Positions 1 to 8,036 of a DNA stretch of 64,000 bases are shown piece by piece. Within the stretch, counting starts at the first letter, position 1, and every line of letters starts with the position of its first letter. Source of the stretch: an uncultured Lachnospiraceae bacterium (lineage in GTDB: Bacteria > Bacillota > Clostridia > Lachnospirales > Lachnospiraceae); assembly GCA_946414885.1 (NCBI GenBank), contig CAMKQH010000010.1, forward strand, positions 1 through 64,000. Direction: 5' to 3'. The position numbers were made by a program, and so were the translations under genes. Under the pieces are notes generated by a model that was not told the DNA's origin, searched no databases, and worked only from the letters and a program-made list of their open reading frames with translations.

Positions 1-156
1 AGTAGAAAAGGATGGGAGTACTTGCCTGGGAGGGAAAAATGGCTTCCAGGCAAGTAGAAAAGGATAGGAGTACTTGCCTGGGAGGGAAATTTGGCTTCCA
101 GGCAAGTAGAAAAGGATGGGAGTACTTGCCTGGGAGGGAAAAATGGCTTCCAGGCA
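1..156. repeat. 52-bp tandem hairpin repeat, three copies
   Basis: Three near-identical 52-bp units start at 1, 53 and 105 and run off the left edge. Each unit contains the inverted repeat CTTGCCTGG / CCAGGCAAG around a 16-nt loop, followed by an 18-nt purine-rich linker (TAGAAAAGGATGGGAGTA). Copy 2 differs by a few substitutions in the linker and loop. The stems are unchanged. The full copy number is not visible. Confidence 0.9.
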
Positions 157-192
157 AGTGAAAATGAAGAGTTAGGGTCGGAAGAGACTACG

Positions 193-226
193 AAAAACCC
201 CCTCAGCACCAAAAGTGCCAAGGGGG
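193..226 (-). terminator. Rho-independent terminator
   Basis: On the minus strand a GC-rich stem (CCCCCTTGGCAC with GTGCTGAGGGGG, two central mismatches, TTTT loop) is followed by TTTTT. It lies a few bases beyond the stop codon at 232 and ends the XRE/TPR gene transcript. Confidence 0.8.
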
Positions 227-231
227 ACGCC

Positions 232-1026
232 TCAACTTTTCGCTTTTGCTTCGTTCATCATCTGGCGAGGCCATTCCACTTCATAGGTAAAGCCTCTGGC
301 TATCAATTCATCCACAATCCGCTTCCATGCGTCTGCTGCTTTTCCGTACTCACCCATTTCACTCAGGCAGCATGCGATGGAGAACAACGGATCCATGGGC
401 CAGGCGTCAACCTCGAGAGCCTTTTCCCAGTACCCAAACGCCTCTTCATACTTCTTAAGTCCCCTGCACACGTCACCGGCAGTGGCGTGCAGTACGCGAA
501 GCTCTTCCTTCTCAAGATCCGGAAACCTCTTTAAGATTTCCTCATAGCATTCCAAAGCCTTTTCATATTTCCGGGTCCAAAAGCAGGCACGCATCAGCAA
601 ACGGTAATTCACCAAGCTAGGATCATTCTCAACCTCATTCTCGAAATGCGCTACGTAATCTTCTCCCTGACCGATCGCTGCCATCAACGCACCTTTATTA
701 GACCATGCAGCCTCATAGCTCTCCTTCTTGTTTTTCGCCAGGACGGAATCATACAACTCGAACGCCTTTTTCTTGCAATAGTCCACGTGAAAACGATAAA
801 GCGTTCCGTAGGCGATCACGTCTTCATCACTGTAATCTCCCGACTCCATGAGCCTTCGAAACTCCAGATCGGTCCGGAAAAAATCATCCTGGTTATGGGA
901 GGCCGTATACTTACTCAGCCATTTCTCCGCCTCATTTTTGTAAACTGAGGCCGCGGGTTTATATAATTCGTCTATGGTGATCCCAAATACCTGCGCGATC
1001 TGCGGCATCATCATCACGTCAGGCAT
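232..1026 (-). CDS. N-terminally truncated XRE-type regulator with TPR-like tail (probable pseudogene)
   Basis: The predicted product is 264 aa. Its first 22 residues (MPDVMMMPQIAQVFGITIDE) match the second half of an XRE/Cro-CI helix-turn-helix domain. The rest is helical with TPR-like pairs, for example YEKALECYEEILKRFP and YEEAFGYWEKALEV. Reading upstream in frame gives VWENGVT, the recognition-helix end expected just before MPD, but a TAA at 1054-1056 then closes the frame and no other HTH half is found. The DNA-binding domain is therefore broken, by deletion or frameshift, near the att-like scar at 1250-1338. The downstream ATG at 1026 could still give a TPR-only protein. A terminator follows the stop codon. 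Confidence 0.7.
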   Translation of the reverse strand: MPDVMMMPQIAQVFGITIDELYKPAASVYKNEAEKWLSKYTASHNQDDFFRTDLEFRRLMESGDYSDEDVIAYGTLYRFHVDYCKKKAFELYDSVLAKNKKESYEAAWSNKGALMAAIGQGEDYVAHFENEVENDPSLVNYRLLMRACFWTRKYEKALECYEEILKRFPDLEKEELRVLHATAGDVCRGLKKYEEAFGYWEKALEVDAWPMDPLFSIACCLSEMGEYGKAADAWKRIVDELIARGFTYEVEWPRQMMNEAKAKS

Positions 1027-1249
1027 GGTTACGCCATTTTCCCATACGGTTTTTTAATTTGGCTGTCAATCCATTTTTTTATCATTCATAGCCAATTAAA
1101 CCGAAAGACATAATTGCTATGATACCTAAATTACGGTTTCTATCAATAATCCAGCAGTCTCGTGGCAGATTTTTGCCGAATCCCGTACAGAAAAGGCTTT
1201 TGACGATTAAAACTGCCAAGTAACACTCAGGTAACACCATTTTTGAGGA

Positions 1250-1338
1250 TGTTTAAAGCAAAGAAAAAGCCCAAGAACCGCGAATTCTCAGGCTTTTCGA
1301 AAAACACTATGAGTGCTGGCAGCCGGACTTGAAGGAAA
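1250..1338 (-). repeat. Attachment-site scar A: tRNA-Leu 3' end plus terminator-like hairpin
   Basis: Bases 1314-1333 (TGCTGGCAGCCGGACTTGAA) are identical to the last 20 nt of tRNA-Leu(UAA) at 30520-30539, in the same orientation. Next to them, at 1264-1297, is an imperfect hairpin (AAAAGCCCAAGAA / TTCTCAGGCTTTT) that is almost the same as the one at scar C. A short direct repeat, GTAACAC spaced by 4 nt, lies at 1218-1238. The arrangement is what a tyrosine integrase leaves when it uses a tRNA 3' end. Confidence 0.75.
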
Positions 1339-1361
1339 AACTTGCTTAAAAAAACAATAAA

Positions 1362-1405
1362 ATAAGGAGGTTTGAGGAACCGACATTCCTTAGAATACCT
1401 ATTTG
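1362..1405. repeat. Dispersed element R (copy at tfoX end)
   Basis: The start AATAAGGAGGTTTGA matches element R beside scar C (8037-8092). The rest is divergent (GGAACCGACATTCC, then ACCTATT). It overlaps the stop codon of the TfoX gene and lies about 30 bp from the tRNA-Leu fragment of scar A, the same spacing as at scar C. Confidence 0.55.
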
Positions 1406-1755
1406 CATACCTTTTCACTCTCATTATTATTTGCGATCTCATCAGTCTTCTTTTTCTTCTCCGGCAATTCTTCCCACATACTCTGAATCAGCTCACATAG
1501 GAACTCTCGATTATCAACATCATCCACTAGGATCATCTCTTTCGCCCCTTCATATGGCAGTTCCCTCTCTGCATCCGGCATCAGTTTGACTGCTGCCGGA
1601 ACCGGCTTTACAAGAAGCCTGTCATCGTATATTCCGCCAAATACCTTTCCGCGATAATATAGGATGTATTCTCCCATCATCGCCCTTGAGCTTACTTCAT
1701 CCAATTCTGATAATTGCTCCAGAACAAAGTCCAGATACTTTTTTGTTGATGCCAT
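1399..1755 (-). CDS. TfoX/Sxy N-terminal domain protein
   Basis: This 118-aa protein has the TfoX_N pattern: an opening helix, then SSRAMMGEYILYYRGKVFGG, then a strand ending DDRLLVKPV. Gammaproteobacterial TfoX/Sxy is a competence activator. In Firmicutes the isolated N-domain is common and has no settled role. The start at 1755 (MASTKKY) is chosen over the longer frame because AGGAGGGG sits 5 nt upstream. It is the last gene of the WYL-led operon, 10 nt after the GNAT gene. The lysine-rich C-terminus (EKKKKTDEIANNNESEK) extends past the domain. Confidence 0.8.
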   Translation of the reverse strand: MASTKKYLDFVLEQLSELDEVSSRAMMGEYILYYRGKVFGGIYDDRLLVKPVPAAVKLMPDAERELPYEGAKEMILVDDVDNREFLCELIQSMWEELPEKKKKTDEIANNNESEKVCK

Positions 1756-1765
1756 ACTTCCCCTC

Positions 1766-2512
1766 CTATCCATTCACGAGCTTCAGAAACTTTTTATCGT
1801 TCATCTGCTCATTCGTAATATATTCTCCATCATAAAACATCGCATAGTTTGTGATCGGAGTCGGAGCGTTCTGTGCTTCCTCTCTGCTTTCAATATGAAC
1901 CGCATGAAATTGTATATCATTCTCTTTCGCTGTCTGCTCTAAAACCGGAACATATTTCGCATTGAACGGACACTGGCTGGTGTAGTACAGCACATATCCT
2001 TTTTCTTCTATGTGAGGATGCCTTGCGCATTCCCTGAACCCCGGCTTTTCCGCTTCCTTCTCAAAGGGCAAATACCACAACTGGATTCCGTTATCTGCCT
2101 CATCACACACAGTAAAACCTTTATATTTCAGGAATTTGGGATCAGCAAGGAATGGTTTCTTCTTAGCTGCCGCCAGTATACACAGCCCTTTCTTTCCCTT
2201 TTCTTTACTATCTTCGATGCAGGCATCCAATAATTCCGTTGAGTACCCATGCCCCTTGAAGGAACCGGACACCCACAGACAGTCAATATACATATATCCA
2301 TCCGCCTTAATTGGAACCCATGCATTTTCTGCCGGAATATACTCAATGAAGCACTTTCCCCGCTCCACACTTTTAAGAAAAACAAGCCCATCATCAAATC
2401 TGTCAGCAAGCCAGGCCTTCTTAGAAGAAACCTGCACGTCCTTATTATTGGAAATGGCACAACAGATGTGCTCCTTTTCCAGATTATCCTTTGTAACTCT
2501 AACGTACTCCAT
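1766..2512 (-). CDS. GNAT N-acetyltransferase with C-terminal YoaP domain
   Basis: The 248-aa product has a GNAT domain at roughly residues 1-150 (core WVSGSFKGHGYSTELLDACI, matching the acetyl-CoA loop R/Q-x-x-G-x-G/A). A C-terminal region of about 90 aa matches the YoaP family (YVLYYTSQCPFNAKYVPVLE, a thioredoxin-like strand with a lone cysteine). B. subtilis YoaP has the same architecture. The substrate is unknown. It lies 4 nt after the GyrI-like gene, with AAGGGGTG 6 nt before the ATG. In an operon of small-molecule-binding and modifying proteins, a role in detoxification or drug modification is plausible but inferred. Confidence 0.8.
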   Translation of the reverse strand: MEYVRVTKDNLEKEHICCAISNNKDVQVSSKKAWLADRFDDGLVFLKSVERGKCFIEYIPAENAWVPIKADGYMYIDCLWVSGSFKGHGYSTELLDACIEDSKEKGKKGLCILAAAKKKPFLADPKFLKYKGFTVCDEADNGIQLWYLPFEKEAEKPGFRECARHPHIEEKGYVLYYTSQCPFNAKYVPVLEQTAKENDIQFHAVHIESREEAQNAPTPITNYAMFYDGEYITNEQMNDKKFLKLVNG

Positions 2513-2516
2513 GCAA

Positions 2517-3152
2517 TCACCCCTTCACTTTTATCGGATGCCGAATTACCGTCTTCAATTTCCCCGGTTCAACCTTGCGTGCATCGCTCAGATAAATCTC
2601 GTGGTGCATTCTCTGATCCGTAATATCAAGAACATATCCCTGCTCTTCCATAAACCTGTGCATTGCCTCTACTGTAGCAGGCTCATCGTCATATGCTCCG
2701 ATATGCATGCACTGAACACACATGCCTTCATCATAGGTAAAGAATTCGACCTTTGAGAAATCCTGCTTCTTCTTTGCCGTTGCTTCTCTGACAGCCCAGT
2801 CAAAATCTTCTTTCGTTACAAAGTCAGGCAGGCGGATGACGGAGATCCACCGAAAAGAATCCTTATTGGCATAATCTACTCCGACCACACCGTCCTGCCA
2901 CCAGAAGCCTTCCAGCGGCGGCACAACATAATCAAAGTATCCATCGATCTGATGATTGCCCTTCTTACTCATCTTGATCGTAAAAGCGATCCCATACAAA
3001 AGACCTATGGCCAGTTTGTATTCTCCGTCTTCATCATTAGGATTGCCGCTGCCCCTAACTGCAACATAATTCATCTTCGGAACGGTGACGATGGAAGGCG
3101 TTCCCTTCGGCATATAGAATTCTTTGTATTCCTTTTTATAATCAAAAGCCAT
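2517..3152 (-). CDS. GyrI-like small-molecule binding domain protein
   Basis: The 211-aa product resembles stand-alone GyrI-like (SHS2 fold) proteins: it opens with FYMPKGTPSIVTVPKMNYVA, has a central GFWWQDG segment and ends VIRHPIKVK. The family binds small hydrophobic molecules, and some members hydrolyse electrophilic compounds. It is cytoplasmic, with no signal peptide. It starts 4 nt after the VOC gene, with GGAGGGG upstream, so translation is probably coupled. The partner genes suggest one xenobiotic-response unit under the WYL regulator. Confidence 0.8.
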   Translation of the reverse strand: MAFDYKKEYKEFYMPKGTPSIVTVPKMNYVAVRGSGNPNDEDGEYKLAIGLLYGIAFTIKMSKKGNHQIDGYFDYVVPPLEGFWWQDGVVGVDYANKDSFRWISVIRLPDFVTKEDFDWAVREATAKKKQDFSKVEFFTYDEGMCVQCMHIGAYDDEPATVEAMHRFMEEQGYVLDITDQRMHHEIYLSDARKVEPGKLKTVIRHPIKVKG

Positions 3153-3156
3153 CCAC

Positions 3157-3576
3157 TTACCCCTCCGTCAGATCTTTCTCTTCATAAAGCTTATTCCAGG
3201 AACCGATCTCAATCAGGTTTCCTTCCGGATCAGCAATATAGCAGGTTCTCTGTCCCCAGGGCTCAAGCTCCGGTTCAAGCACAGATGTCGCACCATTTTC
3301 AACGGCCTTCCTGTATGCCTCATCCACCTCTTCGAATGTATCCACATACAGCGCAATTTCAAAATGACCGTTCAGCCCCTTGATATACTCATATCTCCGG
3401 TTTGTCATCTTCTCAAAATCTTTCCTGCCATAAAGCAGAAATAATGTTCCATCCTTCACAAGGTAAACATTAGACGTGTTCTCTTCTTCCTTAATTTCGA
3501 ATCCAAGCACGTCTCTGTAAAAACGGATCATCTTTCCCATATCCTCAACAAGCAGCCCAAAGCCATCTAATCTCAT
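3157..3576 (-). CDS. VOC family protein (glyoxalase/bleomycin-resistance type)
   Basis: The 139-aa product is the usual length for one VOC protein with two beta-alpha-beta-beta-beta modules. Visible signatures are the opening LDGFGLLVEDMGKMIRFYRD, the repeat-like GHFEIALYVDTFEEVDEAYR, and the closing YIADPEGNLIEI. The last contains the metal-site or substrate glutamate (E in NLIEIG). Members are metal-dependent lyases, dioxygenases or drug-binding proteins, and the substrate cannot be told here. Its ATG overlaps the WYL gene stop in ATGA, so the two are translationally coupled. Confidence 0.85.
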   Translation of the reverse strand: MRLDGFGLLVEDMGKMIRFYRDVLGFEIKEEENTSNVYLVKDGTLFLLYGRKDFEKMTNRRYEYIKGLNGHFEIALYVDTFEEVDEAYRKAVENGATSVLEPELEPWGQRTCYIADPEGNLIEIGSWNKLYEEKDLTEG

Positions 3577-4490
3577 TCTGTTAATCCTCCATAGATTTTT
3601 AATGTTTCTTCAGCATTCCTGCGGATAATATCCCGCGCTTCTGCCGGCTCTAGCACCTCGGTCTTTGCCCCAAAGGTCATGAGCCATGTCACAAGGTTCT
3701 CCATATCTGTATAATCTGCCGTAAAGAGCAGCCTCCCATCATCGGTTTCAGAAAAACAATGCGGTCCGAATTCTTCAACCAGCCGCCACTTCATATCCGG
3801 TGTAAAAAGAGCCTTTACTTTTATACCGCCCGGAAAGATCTTCTCATTCGACAGATCAGGCATAGGTGCATTCCGACAAGCAAATTCCTTATCAGTTTCA
3901 GCAACCCGATCCATACGATTCAGCTTGAACAGCCTGTAATCTTTGCGCTCTAAACACCAGCCCCATACATACCAGCTTGACCATTGAAAAACCAAATAAT
4001 ATGGTTCTATCCTTCGATTGCTATCTCCGGATGGTGCATAATAATCAAACCGTATAAGATGCCTGTTCTCTATTGCTCTCTGGATGACCTCAATCTTTGG
4101 AGCAAGAGATCCTTTATACCATGAGGATAGATCGATCAGCATAGAGTCCCTGCCACTGATAAACTCTGATGATCCGGTTTGGATCTTCTCCATCAGCTGG
4201 CCATAGTAGCTGCTTCCACTTACACTGTCCAGACTGCGAAGTCCGGCAAGTATCATCTGCATATCCTTTGATGTCAGAATCGTCCTGTCCATACGATATC
4301 CATCCATAATGCTGATGCCGCCGCCGGTACCCTGAACAGTCCTTATAGGAATTCCCGCTTTACAGAGATCCTCAATATCCCGGTTTATCGTCCTGCGGGA
4401 TACTTCAAACCTTTCCGCCAGTTCAGGAGCCGTTGTCTTTTCTTCCTGCAGTAAGATTGACAATATCCCGATCAACCTGTCTATCTTCAT
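3573..4490 (-). CDS. WYL-domain transcriptional regulator (YafY/DeoR-type HTH)
   Basis: The 305-aa product has an N-terminal HTH_11 winged helix (about residues 5-60, TAPELAERFEVSRRTINRDI) and a WYL domain (about 135-215). The ligand-type motif appears as SSWYVWGWCLERKDYRLFKL, and a WCX-like C-terminus follows. WYL regulators sense nucleotides, ssDNA or small ligands and often repress their own operon. It is the first gene of a five-gene operon (VOC, GyrI-like, GNAT-YoaP, TfoX). A perfect 9-bp inverted repeat lies just downstream of its promoter -10 box, so autoregulation is likely. Confidence 0.88.
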   Translation of the reverse strand: MKIDRLIGILSILLQEEKTTAPELAERFEVSRRTINRDIEDLCKAGIPIRTVQGTGGGISIMDGYRMDRTILTSKDMQMILAGLRSLDSVSGSSYYGQLMEKIQTGSSEFISGRDSMLIDLSSWYKGSLAPKIEVIQRAIENRHLIRFDYYAPSGDSNRRIEPYYLVFQWSSWYVWGWCLERKDYRLFKLNRMDRVAETDKEFACRNAPMPDLSNEKIFPGGIKVKALFTPDMKWRLVEEFGPHCFSETDDGRLLFTADYTDMENLVTWLMTFGAKTEVLEPAEARDIIRRNAEETLKIYGGLTE

Positions 4491-4525
4491 AATCTCTCAC
4501 GCTCCGTTCATATCATAACAAACAC

Positions 4526-4549
4526 AACATGACAACTGTATGTCATGTT
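4526..4549 (-). promoter_or_regulatory. Inverted-repeat operator for the WYL operon
   Basis: AACATGACA and TGTCATGTT form a perfect 9-bp inverted repeat around ACTGTA. The site lies directly downstream of the -10 box at 4551-4556, over the expected transcription start, and 36 nt upstream of the WYL start codon. Binding there would block initiation. Confidence 0.7.
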
Positions 4550-4550
4550 T

Positions 4551-4579
4551 ATTATACCACCCATACTATATTTTCGGAA
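4551..4579 (-). promoter_or_regulatory. Sigma-A promoter of the WYL operon
   Basis: On the minus strand an extended -10 (TGG TATAAT, 4551-4556) is 17 bp from a weak -35 (TTCCGA, 4574-4579). The operator abuts its downstream side. Confidence 0.65.
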
Positions 4580-4580
4580 C

Positions 4581-4630
4581 AAAAAAAAGAACGGCTAGCA
4601 GAGAACTCAATCTCCACCAGCCGTCATTCT
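4581..4630 (-). terminator. Terminator-like hairpin
   Basis: On the minus strand ACGGCT (4624-4619) pairs with AGCCGT (4596-4591), followed by TCTTTTTTTT. The loop of about 22 nt is long. It could end transcription from the SUKH gene before the WYL operon promoter. Confidence 0.5.
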
Positions 4631-4685
4631 TAGATCCTACGGACGAAATCCAACGAGATCCATATCTCCACAATGTCTTTGATAT

Positions 4686-4725
4686 AGTAGGAATTCACCT
4701 ATTGGTCTACCTTTTGCCAAGTTTT
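4686..4725. repeat. Dispersed element R (partial copy)
   Basis: AATTCACCTATTGGTCTACC TTTTGCC resembles the second half of element R at 8037-8092 and 22769-22826. It lies about 140 bp downstream of the SUKH gene. The rest of the 4491-4865 gap holds the operon promoter and the hairpin at 4581-4630; nothing else is recognised. Confidence 0.5.
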
Positions 4726-4865
4726 CTTTTATGCATCTGCTGCCTTCTCATTGGAATATCAAAATAGACTTTTGAATTCCAATTTATCTTACTGTTAACA
4801 ATTTGGACATAAGTGCTTCGCTATCATGTTATATTGCGATTTCATTGACAAAGCCGTCTAAATTA

Positions 4866-5747
4866 TCAAAGTAAAGGCTGCCATAATCCTAATTCAACAA
4901 GCATGTCTCTTCTATCTATGTCACAATCCTCTTCAACCATTTCCAATATATGATTTTCAATCCATACTTTCAATGAAAGCTTACGAAGAGGTTCCTCGTG
5001 GTTCTCGTGATCAGCTAAGAAAAGTTCCCCTTTTCCATCTGAAACCAAATAAGCGCCATCTCCTATAACTGAACCAAGTTTAATCCACCCCTCCGGTACG
5101 ATATCCCAGTTTTTAACAAACGTTATTTCTTCAAGTGAAGAAACTTCAATCGCCGCAACGCCATATCGAAATCCATTCGAAAACTTTAAAACCTCTTTGA
5201 TTTCTGCCGGGATAAGTGCATTATGGTTCTTTTCCCATTCAGCGATGTTCTGAGCTGAAGCAGGAGCATTAAGCTTTTTGGTTAAGCCGGCTTTTTCAAG
5301 AACTTTTTTTACGTAATAGAGCGGCTTGTTAATACTGTCATTTTCAGCATAATAAAAAATATGTTCTTCCATCCACGATTTCAGCGAAAATTCCCTTAGT
5401 TTAGAGTCATCGTCTCTGCATTTGTCATGTACAAAAAGAACTCCGTTTTCATCAGAAACAAGATCTGCCGAACCGTATAGCAAAGAACCAAGCTTCAACC
5501 AACCGTCGGGCACAACTCCTGAATATTTCGAAGGGAAAATCATATTTACGGAACGAAGCTCGAGCAATTGCATGCCATATTCAAATCCGTTTGAAAACAT
5601 AAGGAATTCTTTTATCTCCTCTGGCATTGGTGAATTATATTTCTTTTCACATTCAAAGATCTCTGCCATTGTTGCCGGTTTTTGTATGATATCTTCCTGG
5701 CCGATATTTTTTAGTAAGAATCTCAATTTATCGAGTGTTTGTTTCAT
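4866..5747 (-). CDS. Tandem SUKH (SMI1/KNR4) domain protein, immunity-like
   Basis: The 293-aa product contains two SMI1/KNR4 (SUKH) repeats, about residues 15-130 and 150-270. Each has the family pattern: MPEEIKEFLMFSNGFEYG then GWLKLGS and DLVSDENGVLFV in the first, and IPAEIKEVLKFSNGFRYG then GWIKLGSV and YLVSDGKGELFL in the second. SUKH proteins are frequent immunity proteins against polymorphic toxins and also occur as orphans in accessory regions. No toxin is adjacent, so this may be an orphan immunity gene. AAGGAG lies 5 nt before the ATG. An R repeat and a hairpin follow. Confidence 0.8.
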   Translation of the reverse strand: MKQTLDKLRFLLKNIGQEDIIQKPATMAEIFECEKKYNSPMPEEIKEFLMFSNGFEYGMQLLELRSVNMIFPSKYSGVVPDGWLKLGSLLYGSADLVSDENGVLFVHDKCRDDDSKLREFSLKSWMEEHIFYYAENDSINKPLYYVKKVLEKAGLTKKLNAPASAQNIAEWEKNHNALIPAEIKEVLKFSNGFRYGVAAIEVSSLEEITFVKNWDIVPEGWIKLGSVIGDGAYLVSDGKGELFLADHENHEEPLRKLSLKVWIENHILEMVEEDCDIDRRDMLVELGLWQPLL

Positions 5748-5927
5748 CTTATTCTCCTTTTCAAAGGAATTACGTTCCCTTCAATAGCAAATATTCTTCT
5801 TTGAGTTCTTACGTAATTTACTTGCTTTCATTAGCCTTAGTCAATAAAACTGAAATATTATCGTTGACGTCCATCGGCATACTCCATATTTTCGGTCCCA
5901 AGCCAATAATTCTGCCAATCGGTGGTT

Positions 5928-7505
5928 TTATTCATAATACTCGATCAAGAAACCATTTGCCTTCGCGTACCTCTCTGCTTCTGAGCCACTCTTACAGCGA
6001 ATCGTGAAGTTTTCAAATTTCGTTCCCTTCTCGTCAAATCCCACCGTTCCATCCGCAATTTTAGTGATGGTTTCCGGAATCTCAATGCTCTTGAAGTTTA
6101 CCTCGTCTCTCCGGAATCCCATGCACGTGAATTCACGGCCATATCCCTGATAATTCTCGTCCGTAATTTCCGTGAATACGGTCCCATCCTGACATTTCCT
6201 CGGAATAACAATATTCTCGTCCATGCCGACATATTGATATAACACCGTTCCAACATAATTGAAATAATACTCATTCGGTGGGTAGAATTCGCCATTCTCG
6301 TAAGTCAGGATATAAGAATACAGGGGATCATCAGTACAATAACTTCCTGCCGTCGTATAGAACTTACCATTCTTCTCACGTATGCCGTCATTATATTTAC
6401 ATGCATAGCCAGAAAACTGCAGTTCATACGGTTTCCCGTTCTTTACTCCCAAAGTCCTGTAACAATTTTCCGCTCCGGTTCCCGTTGCGTATTCAAAAAA
6501 CCTCTTTCCATCCGGCGCCGTAAATATGTATTCACTCTGTAAACTATCGCCATCATCAGCAGCTTCCGTAACATTCCCTTCGGCATCGATATAATCAATC
6601 CTCTTAACCACCCCAGTATAATCTATGGGTGATATTACTGCAAATGCTTCTTTCGTTCCATTACCGTCATAGTCATCATAACGCCATCGATAGACGATTT
6701 CATTCTCATCCATTGCTGAACAATACTTTTTGTATAAAGCAATCTCAGCATTATACTCTAAAGCCGTAAATTCACCATTCTCATATTGGAGCACAATTTT
6801 TGCTCCATCCACATAGGATTCCGAATACTTGTCCGGGATCGTCCATATCTTTCCATCTTCCTGATAAATGCCATGCAATTCATCCATTTCTGATATGGTC
6901 ATCTCATAAGGTTTTCCATCTTTCACGCCAAAAACCCGCGTTACACCCTGCTTCCAGTCTGTCTCGTCGATGGCAAAAACACTCTTTTCATCCGGAGTCG
7001 TAAGTACCTGACAAATATCTACGTCAACAGGTTGAAAATAATATCGGGAAAACTTTCCGACGGTGGTCGTAACCAAACCATAGGAATCTACAAAATACAA
7101 TTCAGAATAACTTCCATCATTTCCTTCCTTCCCCGATTTTATTTGGGCAAAGGCCTCTTTGTTTCCGTCGCCATCATAATCTGCATAACCCCAATAGCCA
7201 ATCACGCCGTCGACGCCTTTTATCCGTTTATTTACGCTTTTTTTCAGTTGCTCCTCATGCGATTCAAGGGCCGGTTTCACTTCCTCCGACGGCTTTTCCG
7301 CTTCCGGCATTGTTTCCTGGGCTAAAGTTTCAGAATTCCCATCCGTTTCCTGCAAAACTTCTTCCTGCCCGGCGGCCCCCTCCTTTTGAGAGTTCGTCAA
7401 AAAGCAAATTGACAATGCAATGCAGGCAACTACACCTGCCAATATGATCCAAAACATAGGTTTTTTATAATTTAATACGCCTTTCACTCTATCCATTGTT
7501 TCCAC
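5928..7505 (-). CDS. Membrane-anchored exported protein with FG-GAP-like repeats; N-terminus like the tail of BlaR1/M56 sensors
   Basis: The 525-aa product starts MDRVKGVLNYKKPMFWIILA, then one membrane helix ending LSICFLTN. This segment is typical of the region after the M56 peptidase in Clostridial BlaR1-like proteins, but here no M56 domain precedes it. After an acidic linker come two similar modules with DxDxDG-type loops (YADYDGDGNKEAFAQI, YDDYDGNGTKEAFAVI). Each has a 'GVKxGKPYE' motif and 'YENGEF'. The C-terminus (IEIPETITKIADGTVG, then GSEAERYAKANGF) resembles BspA-type leucine-rich repeats. The extracellular function is unknown. GGAGAGG lies 8 nt before the ATG at 7505. Scar B lies 126 bp upstream, so the fragmentation could date from integration. 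Confidence 0.6.
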   Translation of the reverse strand: METMDRVKGVLNYKKPMFWIILAGVVACIALSICFLTNSQKEGAAGQEEVLQETDGNSETLAQETMPEAEKPSEEVKPALESHEEQLKKSVNKRIKGVDGVIGYWGYADYDGDGNKEAFAQIKSGKEGNDGSYSELYFVDSYGLVTTTVGKFSRYYFQPVDVDICQVLTTPDEKSVFAIDETDWKQGVTRVFGVKDGKPYEMTISEMDELHGIYQEDGKIWTIPDKYSESYVDGAKIVLQYENGEFTALEYNAEIALYKKYCSAMDENEIVYRWRYDDYDGNGTKEAFAVISPIDYTGVVKRIDYIDAEGNVTEAADDGDSLQSEYIFTAPDGKRFFEYATGTGAENCYRTLGVKNGKPYELQFSGYACKYNDGIREKNGKFYTTAGSYCTDDPLYSYILTYENGEFYPPNEYYFNYVGTVLYQYVGMDENIVIPRKCQDGTVFTEITDENYQGYGREFTCMGFRRDEVNFKSIEIPETITKIADGTVGFDEKGTKFENFTIRCKSGSEAERYAKANGFLIEYYE

Positions 7506-7630
7506 CTCTCCAAGTCAAATCGAATAATCCGTTCAAAAGACATACCAATAGTTATATTTTACTTACACCTGTTTAAAATATCAAGACATTTAAAGACATA
7601 AAAAAGCCTATAACTCGCCAAAATATCAAA

Positions 7631-7718
7631 GCAAAAACCCCGAGAAGCTTGAATTCTTGGGGGTTCGATATAATATTATAATGTTGGCAGGCGGACTTGT
7701 TTTGAAATGGAGGTTTAA
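7631..7718 (-). repeat. Attachment-site scar B: degenerate tRNA-Leu 3' end plus hairpin
   Basis: Bases 7682-7699 (TGTTGGCAGGCGGACTTG) match the tRNA-Leu 3' end with two mismatches. The adjacent hairpin AAAACCCCGAGAA / TTCTTGGGGG resembles the tRNA-Leu terminator at 30472-30502. This copy has diverged more than scars A and C, so it is probably older. Confidence 0.6.
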
Positions 7719-7895
7719 ATATCCAAATGGTATTGATTGCTGATAAAAGCGAATCCTTTCCCAAAAGTCATAATGAATTTTAAATCCAAGAGATACTCAT
7801 CCTTAAAGGTATTTACCGCTCGAAAAGCCTGCTCCGCCATTGGTAACGTGTCAAAAAAATTGTTCGGAAGTTTGGCTTGATGGTGAAAATCATCT

Positions 7896-8007
7896 CCGGC
7901 GATGAGTACACCAAATTACATGATAGAATTTAAAAGTAAAAAGCCCAAGAACCGCATATTCTCAGGCTTTTAAGTAAATAACCATAGTGCTGGCAGCCGG
8001 ACTTGAA
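7896..8007 (-). repeat. Attachment-site scar C: about 110-bp copy of the tRNA-Leu downstream junction
   Basis: Bases 7988-8007 are identical to the last 20 nt of tRNA-Leu. The similarity runs on through the hairpin (7940-7973) and the stretch ACATGATAGAATTTAAAAG (7917-7935), which recurs at 30452-30470 beside the intact tRNA. The duplication is therefore longer than an att core. It implies two related elements in tandem, one of them spanning about 8.0-30.5 kb. Confidence 0.8.
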
Positions 8008-8036
8008 GGCTGGAATGAAACAGAGAAACCAATAGA

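Noticed and set aside
1227-1442. 71-aa minus-strand frame across scar A
   Set aside because: It is read through the tRNA fragment and terminator hairpin. Similar spurious frames arise at scar B (7573-7764).
4590-4625. Possible tRNA fragment between the SUKH and WYL genes
   Set aside because: CGGCTAGC...AGCCG looked like an acceptor stem, but no T or anticodon arm can be drawn. The stem plus T-run is better read as a terminator.
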